Notes under the pieces: generated by a model | What the model was told of the DNA's origin: nothing | The model's input: only the letters and a program-made list of their open reading frames with translations | Databases searched by the model: none | Program-made: the position numbers and the translations under genes | Shown: positions 1 to 4,846 of the stretch, piece by piece | Layout of the letters: every line of letters starts with the position of its first letter | Position numbering within the stretch: the stretch's first letter is position 1 | Origin: JAZGBC01 sp036444495 | Lineage (GTDB): Bacteria > Pseudomonadota > Alphaproteobacteria > Kiloniellales > J153 | Direction of reading: 5' to 3' | DNA length: 5,324 nt | Assembly (NCBI GenBank): GCA_036444495.1 | Contig: JAZGBC010000127.1 | Span: forward strand, 1 to 5,324

Positions 1-284
1 CCAAGGTACCATTTCGCGGCCTCCACCGGGTTCTCCGGAACCCCTTTACCGGTGTCGAACATGTATCCAAGCCAATATTGGGCATCGGCGTCATTGTGCT
101 CGGCGGCTTGGTGGAATTCCTCCAGCGCGGTCGCATAGTCGCCGCGACTGTATGCGTCGATACCCTTTCTGAAGTCGGCCTTGACCGGGCCAGCGTGCGC
201 TGCCAACACGCAGACGACAAGCCAGACCAATAACCGCCAACCTTTTTTCAAGTGATTCGCGAGGCCATGAAAATAAGGCTTCAA
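1..284 (-). CDS. Sel1-repeat protein with signal peptide, N-terminal part (runs off left edge)
   Basis: The minus strand is open from the left edge to at least 284. Seen: a basic start (LKKGWR), a hydrophobic run (LLVWLVVCVLAAHA), a likely signal peptidase site after VKA, then a TPR-like half repeat (FRKGIDAYSRGDYATALEEF) and the beginning of a Sel1 repeat (AQYWLGYMFDTGKGVP, then EAAKWYLG). Sel1/TPR proteins are alpha-helical solenoids that scaffold protein contacts; this one should be exported to the periplasm. No ATG is in frame. I chose the TTG at 284-282 because it overlaps the upstream TGA (TTGA), which suggests translational coupling, and follows a G-rich GAGGGGG. A second TTG at 251-249 gives a shorter, more usual signal peptide but has no visible Shine-Dalgarno sequence. 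It probably shares an mRNA with the iron-sulfur gene before it. Partner and exact role are unknown. Confidence 0.8.
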   Translation of the reverse strand, partial: MKPYFHGLANHLKKGWRLLVWLVVCVLAAHAGPVKADFRKGIDAYSRGDYATALEEFHQAAEHNDADAQYWLGYMFDTGKGVPENPVEAAKWYL

Positions 285-2386
285 GCCCCCTCGCCGTCCT
301 TGCCGTTGCCGCCGCCGGCCTTCTCCGCGCCTTCGCGCTCGGCCAGCACCTTGGCGCGGGCTTCCTCGATCTCGGCCTCGCGCAGGTAATCCTCGGTGGT
401 GCGCGGCTTGGGCCGGTCGGGTCCCTTGAAGGGATCGTCGGTCGCCTCGAACTGGACGATGACGCGGCAATCCTCGCACATCTTGATGCGTGCGGCCTGG
501 TCGCTGTCGGCGAAGAGCTCGTGCTTGCCGGCGAGTTGCTCGGAGATGCGCTCGATGGTGCTTTTCACGCCGAAGGGCTTGCCGCAGCGGATGCATTCGA
601 AGGGCTCTTCCTCGCGGATGGTGAGCGCGCGCCGGGCCTCCTCGGTGAAGTTGAGGCGTGGCTCCAGCGCGATGACCGATTCCGGACAGGTCACGCGGCA
701 CAGGCCGCACTGCACGCAGGCCTCCTCCTTGAAACCGAGCCAGGGCTTGTCCGGATTGTCCTGCAGCGCCCCGGTGGGGCAGGCCCCGACGCAGGCCAGA
801 CAAAGCGTGCAGCCCTTGGTGTCGACAACGACCGTGCCGAAGGGCGCGCCCGCGGGCAGCGGCAGGATATCCACCTTGTTGGGCGCCTGGCCGTGCAGAT
901 GGGCCAGCGCTAGGGACATGCGCGCACGCTTGCCGCCCAGGGGCAGGAACTCGCCCGCCGGCGCGGGCTCGCGCTGCTTCAGGCCGTAGAGTGTCGCCTC
1001 GACCTTCTCCGGGTCCGGATCGTCGAGCAACTGAATGCGATCGCCGCCGTAACCCAGGCCCTCCATCACGGTCTCGGCCAGGCCGATCTGCCCGGCCAGG
1101 CCGGCCAGCTCGTCGCGTTTCGCCGGGCTGACCAGGATGCAGATCTGGCTCGCCCCATAGGCCAGGGCGGACGCAAGAAAATCCAGACCCACCTGGGTCA
1201 CCTCGTTGAGGGGGAAGGGAATGACGTTGGCCGGCAGGCCGCGGCCGGTGCGCGCGACGATGCCGATCATCTCCTCGCCGTGTCTGGTGTCGTGCAGCAG
1301 CAGCACCGGGTCCGACCCGCCGGCCGCGCGGTAGGCGCCGAGCAGGGTGCGCAGGCGCTGGAACAGGCCGTCGCCCGCCGGGAACTGATAGCCCGCCGCG
1401 CCCGTGGGGCAGACGCTGGAGCAGGCGCCGCAGCCGCCGCAGAGATGCGGGTCGATCTCCACGTAATCGCCCGCCGGCTTGATCGCCGAGGCCGGGCAGG
1501 CGTCCAGACAGAGCGAGCAGCCGGTCTTGCCGCTGCGCGCGTGGGCGCAGATATCGGCCTTGTAGTCGACATAAATCGGCTTCTCGAACTCGCCGACCAT
1601 ATCGGCGATCTCGAAGACCGCCTTCTGCACGGCCACGGGGTCGTCCGGGTCGGGGCGCAGGTAGCCGTCGCGCTTCTCGTGCTCCGGGAAGAGCGGCGCG
1701 CCGCCGGAGAGGTCCAGGATCAGATCGCACTCGGAGAAGGCGTTGTTCCGGGGCGTCTCGAAGGCCAGCGCCCGGCGCGAGGAGGGTACGGCCGGGGCGT
1801 AGCCGTTGACGTCGACGCCGAACTTGCCCAGGTGTCCGCTGGCCTGGGTGATGGTGCCCTGGAAGACCGGCACGTCCATCAGGCCCGGCGGGACGATCTC
1901 GTCCGCGCCGGTCAGCATGACGCTGACCTCCAGGCGGCCGGCGAGTTGCTTGGCGGCCTCGAGCGCCCGCTCGTCCTTGCCGTAGACCAGGCAGATGCCC
2001 TCCGACTTCAGCTCCAACGCAGGCGTCGGCTCCATGTCGAGCGCCGCCTCGGCGATGAGCGCCGCTATCTTGGGCAGGGCCTTGGCTCCTTCGGCCGACC
2101 AGCCGGCGCGCTCGCGGATGTTGGTGAAGCCGAGCTGGGCGCGCGGGTTGTCTTCCGCGGCGATCTCGGCAAACAGCGGGGCTTCCTGGGTGCAGGCGAC
2201 CAGCACCGGCCGATCCCCGATGATCTCCTTCTGGAAGTTACCGAGCTGGGCGCGGCAGAGCTGGTTGTTCAGCTCCAACTCGCCCTCGGCGCCGGCGGCC
2301 TGGCAAGCCTTGCTCAGCTTACCCTCGTCCAGCGCCATGGTCTCCTCGCAGGAGCAGACGAGAACGCGCTTGCCGCCCAGGTCCAT
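281..2386 (-). CDS. Large multi-cluster [4Fe-4S] ferredoxin-type protein, Hdr-like, probably formate dehydrogenase-associated
   Basis: This is a 701-residue cytoplasmic protein without signal peptide or membrane segment. The ATG at 2386 has an AAGGA ribosome site at 2396-2400, 9 nt upstream. Domains seen: residues 1-75 carry C11-x-C13, C44 and C65 (VACTQEAPLF), resembling the N-terminal cluster domain of HdrA. Residues 280-297 have C280-x9-C290-x2-C293-x3-C297-P and 316-327 a classical CxxCxxCxxxCP. Residues 358-420 resemble MvhD-type electron-transfer domains but lack their cysteines. Residues 526-537 and 557-568 are two more classical CxxCxxCxxxCP motifs. C598/C601 and C637/C640 form a zinc-ribbon-like pair, followed by a charged, Gly-rich tail. 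I recall similar proteins beside formate dehydrogenase genes in Proteobacteria; that is memory, not a search. Likely role: electron transfer to or maturation of a W/Mo oxidoreductase, consistent with tupA and the HTH-PBP regulator nearby. It could also serve another Hdr-like complex. Confidence 0.85.
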   Translation of the reverse strand: MDLGGKRVLVCSCEETMALDEGKLSKACQAAGAEGELELNNQLCRAQLGNFQKEIIGDRPVLVACTQEAPLFAEIAAEDNPRAQLGFTNIRERAGWSAEGAKALPKIAALIAEAALDMEPTPALELKSEGICLVYGKDERALEAAKQLAGRLEVSVMLTGADEIVPPGLMDVPVFQGTITQASGHLGKFGVDVNGYAPAVPSSRRALAFETPRNNAFSECDLILDLSGGAPLFPEHEKRDGYLRPDPDDPVAVQKAVFEIADMVGEFEKPIYVDYKADICAHARSGKTGCSLCLDACPASAIKPAGDYVEIDPHLCGGCGACSSVCPTGAAGYQFPAGDGLFQRLRTLLGAYRAAGGSDPVLLLHDTRHGEEMIGIVARTGRGLPANVIPFPLNEVTQVGLDFLASALAYGASQICILVSPAKRDELAGLAGQIGLAETVMEGLGYGGDRIQLLDDPDPEKVEATLYGLKQREPAPAGEFLPLGGKRARMSLALAHLHGQAPNKVDILPLPAGAPFGTVVVDTKGCTLCLACVGACPTGALQDNPDKPWLGFKEEACVQCGLCRVTCPESVIALEPRLNFTEEARRALTIREEEPFECIRCGKPFGVKSTIERISEQLAGKHELFADSDQAARIKMCEDCRVIVQFEATDDPFKGPDRPKPRTTEDYLREAEIEEARAKVLAEREGAEKAGGGNGKDGEGA

Positions 2387-2413
2387 CGGAGGCCGTCCTT
2401 CCCTGTGGGTCTC

Positions 2414-2436
2414 GGGACCGGCTTGAGCGCCGGCCC
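2414..2436 (-). promoter_or_regulatory. GC-rich leader hairpin upstream of the iron-sulfur gene
   Basis: Arms GGG-A-CCGGC (2414-2422) and GCCGGCCC (2429-2436) pair as an 8-bp stem with one bulged A and a 6-nt loop (TTGAGC). It abuts the operator at 2437-2451 and ends 27 bp before the start codon. No T-run follows on either strand, so it is not a canonical intrinsic terminator. It would be part of the mRNA leader if transcription starts near the operator. A role in mRNA stability or translation is speculation. Confidence 0.4.
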
Positions 2437-2451
2437 ATTGGTATTACCAAT
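2437..2451. promoter_or_regulatory. Candidate GntR/FadR-subfamily operator (PdhR/LldR-like)
   Basis: The sequence ATTGGTATTACCAAT is a perfect inverted repeat with 7-bp arms around one central base. It matches the TTGGTnnnACCAA pattern known for PdhR and LldR operators and the broader TnGTnnnACnA pattern of the FadR subfamily of GntR regulators. It lies 50 bp upstream of the iron-sulfur gene start and overlaps a -10-like box, as expected for a repressor site. No GntR gene is in the window, so the cognate regulator is unknown. Being intergenic and AT-rich in GC-rich surroundings adds weight. Confidence 0.6.
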
Positions 2452-2455
2452 TATG
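2450..2455 (-). promoter_or_regulatory. Possible -10 box for the iron-sulfur gene
   Basis: Read on the minus strand this is CATAAT, one base from TATAAT, and it overlaps the palindromic operator. No acceptable -35 hexamer is found at 16-18 bp spacing (GGCGGG at 17 bp), so the promoter is weak, activator-dependent, or not a sigma-70 promoter. The rest of the 2387-2521 gap shows no gene and no clear terminator for the acyltransferase. Confidence 0.3.
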
Positions 2456-2521
2456 GCCGCGGATACTAGCGGCCCGCCAGCCCCCTTACGACCCCAAAAT
2501 TGTTGAGGCCATGGCGGTCGC

Positions 2522-3331
2522 TCAGGCCGGCGTCCGCGGCCGGGAGAGGGCGTAAACGGCCTTTTCGAGCCGGCGCGTGAGCGCCGCCACGTCGCCCTGG
2601 GAGAACTCGTCGTGGGCGATCGGCCGGCCGACCCGGACGGTGATGTGCTGAGCTACCGGATTGACCATCTCGCGCGCCACCAGGGCCTGCCGGAGCTTGC
2701 GGGGCAGGGACAGGAACAGGAAGCTGCTGCGGCCCGAGATATGGACCGGCAGGACGTCGGCCCGGCAATCGCGCAGGAAGTGTACGGCGCCGTGCTTCCA
2801 GGGGTGGTCCCTAATGCCGCGCAGGGTCTGCTTGGAGATGCCGCCCGCCGGGAACAGGATGACCGCCTGTTCCTGTTGCAGGGCGGCGGAGATGCGGGCC
2901 CGCGCCTCCGCGTCGAACCCGGAGTAGCGGTCGACCGCCAGGCAGAGCTCCGTGATATGGGGCACGAGCAGCGGGCCGAGCCTGTTGACGACGACGCGCA
3001 CGTCCTCCCGCGCGCGGTGCAGGCACTGCAGCATGAAGAAGATATCGGCGGCGCCGACCGGGTGATTGGCGACCACGAGCAGGCGGCCCCGGGGCGGGAT
3101 GCGCTCGCGGTTCTCGTAACCGACCGAGAGGCCGGCCCGCTCGATGATGGCGTCCACGGCTGCGAAACCGGTCAGCCCCGTCATCTGGTCCAGAACGGCG
3201 CGCAGTTCGTCCACGGCCATGAATTTCCTCAGCGCGGACTTCAACCAGGGCCGGCGCAGCGGACGCGGGAGGTGCTTCTCGAAGTACGCCTCTATCAGGC
3301 GGTCGAACTCTGCGCTGTCGATGGTGGTCAT
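2522..3331 (-). CDS. PlsC-fold acyltransferase, hemolysin-like (COG3176) type
   Basis: This is a 269-residue protein if started at the ATG at 3331. Seen: the catalytic acyltransferase motif N89-H90-P-V-G-A-A-D96, spaced H-x5-D as in hemolysin-like and lyso-ornithine-lipid acyltransferases rather than the H-x4-D of classical PlsC. A substrate motif LFPAGGISK (159-167) takes the place of FPEGTRS, and a VLPVHISGRSS strand (193-203) follows. Such enzymes acylate a lysolipid using acyl-ACP or acyl-CoA at the inner membrane face; the substrate here is not deducible. There is no clear transmembrane helix. An in-frame ATG at 3397 would add 22 residues (MARRELVNP...), but that extension is unlike the family, whereas 3331 has GAGGG just upstream, though closely spaced. 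It is transcribed toward the iron-sulfur gene, 135 bp away, and divergently from the regulator. A functional link to the metal genes is not evident. Confidence 0.85.
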   Translation of the reverse strand: MTTIDSAEFDRLIEAYFEKHLPRPLRRPWLKSALRKFMAVDELRAVLDQMTGLTGFAAVDAIIERAGLSVGYENRERIPPRGRLLVVANHPVGAADIFFMLQCLHRAREDVRVVVNRLGPLLVPHITELCLAVDRYSGFDAEARARISAALQQEQAVILFPAGGISKQTLRGIRDHPWKHGAVHFLRDCRADVLPVHISGRSSFLFLSLPRKLRQALVAREMVNPVAQHITVRVGRPIAHDEFSQGDVAALTRRLEKAVYALSRPRTPA

Positions 3332-3479
3332 GACCCTCGTAATCCCGGGACGGGAAAGCGTTGCGCCGCCTGGGTTTACCAATTCGCGCCGCGCCATACC
3401 AGCAATGCACCCGGGGCGCCTGGCCGGGGCGAGAAATTTCCTGCGGTCATGACGGCGCGGCGGCGGCTATAGTAGGCGC
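3332..3479. promoter_or_regulatory. Divergent intergenic region with repeated palindromes and a -10-like box
   Basis: This stretch should hold the promoters of the acyltransferase (minus) and the regulator (plus). Seen: GGTCATGACC at 3326-3335, over the acyltransferase start, and a second GGTCATGAC at 3445-3453, with centres 119 bp apart. A GAAATTTC palindrome lies at 3433-3440. TATAGT at 3468-3473 (plus) is a fair -10 box, but no good -35 sits at normal spacing. If it is used, the transcript would start almost at the regulator ATG (3480), giving a leaderless or nearly leaderless mRNA, or an mRNA translated from the internal ATG at 3519. Confidence 0.35.
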
Positions 3480-4397
3480 ATGGCGCAAGCGGCGGACTCA
3501 CCCGGCACCCAGGAGTTCATGACCACCAAGGAGGTGGCCGGCTACCTGCGCATCAAGGAGCGCCGGGTCTACGAGCTGGTGCGCCGGCGCGAGATCCCCT
3601 GCACCCGGGTCACGGGCAAGTGGCTCTTCCCCAAGGCGCTCGTCGACCTCTGGCTGGCCGAGCACGCCGACGGCGAAGCCGCGCTCAGGCCGCCGCCGGT
3701 CATCGCCGGCAGCCAGGACCCGCTGCTCGACTGGGCGGTCAAGGAATCGGGCTGCGGGCTGGCGCTTTTGCCCGGCGGGAGTCTGGACGGGATCAAGCGC
3801 TTCGCCGAGGGCGAAGCCATGGCGGCCGGCCTGCACCTCTTCGATGCGGAGACGGGGGATTTTAATTTGCCGGCGCTCGGCGCGAGCCTGACCGGGCCGC
3901 TGCTGGCGCGCCAGGGTCTGCTGCTCATGGAATGGGCCTGGCGCCAGCAGGGCCTGGTGACGGCCGCGGGCAACCCGCGCGGGCTGGCCACCCTGGCCGA
4001 CCTCACGGACAAGGGCCTCACCGTCGTGCGCCGCCAGGCGGAGGCGGGCAGCCACCTGCTGCTCGCCCATCTCCTGGAGCGCGAGGGCCTGAGTTTCGAG
4101 GATATTGAGTTCGCCGACGGGACCGCGCGCGGCGAGACCGACCTGGGTCTGGCCATCCTCGAAGGCCGGGCGGAAGCCGGGGTCGCCGTGGAATCGGTGG
4201 CGCGCTCCCTCAAGCTGGGTTTCGTGCCGCTCATGCGCGAGCGTTACGACCTGTTGCTGCGCCGGCGCGACTACTTCGAGCCGCCGCTACAGAAACTCTT
4301 CGCCTTCACGCGCGATCCGGCCTTCGCCAAACGCGCCGAAGCGATGGGCGGCTACGACGTCTCGGGCCTTGGCAGGGTGCACTACAACGGGCCGTGA
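3480..4397 (+). CDS. HTH (excisionase/MerR-like) regulator with molybdate/tungstate-type PBP domain
   Basis: The 305-residue protein has two parts. Residues 14-60 form an excisionase-family winged helix-turn-helix (MTTKEVAGYLRIKERRVYEL, then IPCTRVTGKWLFPKALVDLWL). Residues 74-300 form a cytoplasmic periplasmic-binding-protein-like domain of the type fused to MoeA-family proteins (PF12727/COG1910). Its landmarks are AGSQDPLLDWAV, GSLDGIKRFAEGEA, RRQAEAGSHLLLAHLL, GRAEAGVAVESVA, GFVPLMRERYDLLL and the closing GYDVSGLGRVHYN. There is no signal peptide, so it is an intracellular sensor. Likely role: one-component regulator responding to molybdate, tungstate or cofactor status, fitting the convergent tupA. 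The start is uncertain: ATG 3480 has no Shine-Dalgarno and lies just after a -10-like box, while ATG 3519 (residue 14) has AGGAG 3 nt upstream and begins at the HTH. The ligand is inferred from family and context. Confidence 0.85.
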   Translation: MAQAADSPGTQEFMTTKEVAGYLRIKERRVYELVRRREIPCTRVTGKWLFPKALVDLWLAEHADGEAALRPPPVIAGSQDPLLDWAVKESGCGLALLPGGSLDGIKRFAEGEAMAAGLHLFDAETGDFNLPALGASLTGPLLARQGLLLMEWAWRQQGLVTAAGNPRGLATLADLTDKGLTVVRRQAEAGSHLLLAHLLEREGLSFEDIEFADGTARGETDLGLAILEGRAEAGVAVESVARSLKLGFVPLMRERYDLLLRRRDYFEPPLQKLFAFTRDPAFAKRAEAMGGYDVSGLGRVHYNGP

Positions 4398-4430
4398 GTG
4401 CGGAAGAACATCCGACGGTTTACTTGTAAA

Positions 4431-4461
4431 TTGTCATGCTCGGGCTTGACCCGAGCATCCA
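4431..4461 (+). repeat. Left 31-bp copy of palindromic repeat flanking the GIY-YIG gene
   Basis: The copy begins TTGTCATGCTCGGG and ends CCCGAGCATCCA. Internally it is a hairpin: arms ATGCTCGGG (4436-4444) and CCCGAGCAT (4450-4458) around a CTTGA loop. It is identical over 31 bp to the reverse complement of 4774-4804. It lies 33 bp after the regulator stop and 4 bp after the GIY-YIG stop. Read on the minus strand the stem is followed by GACAATTT, so it might weakly terminate the GIY-YIG transcript. I recall similar CTCGGGCTTGACCCGAG repeats dispersed in alphaproteobacterial genomes. Confidence 0.9.
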
Positions 4462-4465
4462 GGAA

Positions 4466-4753
4466 TCACTGGGTGATCGTGTCATACAAGTCATCCCAGT
4501 CGGGATTCTCGCGCTCGATCAAATCGATTTTCCAGGCGCGCCGCCAGCGCTTCAAGTTTCTTTCCCGCTGCGCGGCCTGTCTGACGTCCTCGTGCGCTTC
4601 AAAGTAAACCAGCTTCTTGACGTTGTACTTTTTCGTGAAACCATCGGCTAAGCGCTGCCTGTGCTCGTATGCGCGGCGCACGAGATCGTTCGTCATGCCC
4701 GCGTAGAGAGTGCCGTTCTTCCGGCTGGCGAGGATATAAACGTAATACGGCAT
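4466..4753 (-). CDS. Small GIY-YIG nuclease family protein
   Basis: The 95-residue protein is the full length of a single-domain GIY-YIG (URI/UvrC N-terminal-like, COG2827 type) endonuclease. Seen: the first motif V5-Y6-I7 (YYVYILASRKNGTLYAG), the second Y17-A18-G19 with Ala in place of Ile as often in this family, then T21-N22-D23-L24, catalytic Arg26/Arg27, His31, and the metal-binding Glu64 in RERNLKRW, ending in an NPDWDDL tail. All catalytic positions appear intact. The family cleaves or nicks DNA; the substrate here is unknown. I start at ATG 4753 (MPYYVYILAS), the usual family start, though the Shine-Dalgarno is weak; ATG 4774 lies at the edge of the right repeat and would add 7 residues. 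Longer starts would translate the repeat itself and are unlikely. It is bounded by inverted palindromic repeats and probably acquired. Confidence 0.88.
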   Translation of the reverse strand: MPYYVYILASRKNGTLYAGMTNDLVRRAYEHRQRLADGFTKKYNVKKLVYFEAHEDVRQAAQRERNLKRWRRAWKIDLIERENPDWDDLYDTITQ

Positions 4754-4773
4754 CGCTCTGTCTGGAGAAGGCA

Positions 4774-4804
4774 TGGATGCTCGGGTCAAGCCCGAGCATG
4801 ACAA
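4774..4804 (-). repeat. Right 31-bp copy of palindromic repeat flanking the GIY-YIG gene
   Basis: This is the exact reverse complement of 4431-4461. Arms ATGCTCGGG (4777-4785) and CCCGAGCAT (4791-4799) enclose the loop TCAAG. Identity stops at both ends, since flanking bases differ from the left copy, so the 31 bp define the repeat. It lies 20 bp upstream of the GIY-YIG start, so the hairpin is in that gene's leader or promoter region, and 42 bp beyond the tupA stop. No T-run follows the stem in the tupA direction. Confidence 0.9.
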
Positions 4805-4846
4805 AATAAGATAATCGAACCGCTTTGGGCACTTAAATACCGACCG

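Larger units (their letters stand above)
4431..4804 (-). mobile_element. Candidate compact mobile cassette: GIY-YIG gene between inverted palindromic repeats
   Basis: Two perfect 31-bp copies in opposite orientation enclose one small endonuclease gene, and almost nothing else fits inside the 374 bp. The unit lies between the convergent 3' ends of the regulator and tupA, a harmless insertion spot, and is visibly AT-richer than its neighbours. AAAT occurs just outside or at each edge (4428-4431 and 4804-4807), but in AT-rich sequence this is weak evidence of target duplication. There is no transposase. Whether the unit moves, or the gene merely sits between common dispersed repeats, is unproven. 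Confidence 0.5.

Noticed and set aside
2437..2451. FNR/Dnr-type anaerobic regulator site
   Set aside because: The half-sites are ATTGGTA/TACCAAT around one base, not TTGAT-n4-ATCAA.
1280..2506. Long plus-strand open frame of 408 codons opposite the iron-sulfur gene
   Set aside because: Its product is Arg/Ala/Gly/Val-rich with no recognisable domain, and the opposite strand carries clear cysteine motifs. It is a shadow typical of high-GC DNA.
2612..3472. Plus-strand open frame opposite the acyltransferase
   Set aside because: It has no domain, and the minus strand has the NHP...D and FPAGG motifs with a plausible start; shadow frame.
4433..4461. Left palindrome as an intrinsic terminator of the plus-strand regulator
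   Set aside because: No T-run follows the stem in the plus direction (CCAGGAATC), so it does not fit a canonical terminator.
4436..4651. Small plus-strand frame beginning MLGLDPSIQ
   Set aside because: The first residues are simply a translation of the palindromic repeat, a common source of false gene calls, and the rest is antisense to the GIY-YIG gene.
4754..4804. N-terminal extension of the GIY-YIG protein (MSCSGLTRAS...)
   Set aside because: It is encoded by the right repeat and initiates at a TTG; family members start at the MPYYVYIL segment.
4431..4804. CRISPR array
   Set aside because: Only two repeat copies exist, in opposite orientation and separated by a gene.
4428..4807. AAAT at both edges as a target-site duplication
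   Set aside because: Four bases in AT-rich flanks, and the right copy overlaps the last base of the repeat; too weak to claim.
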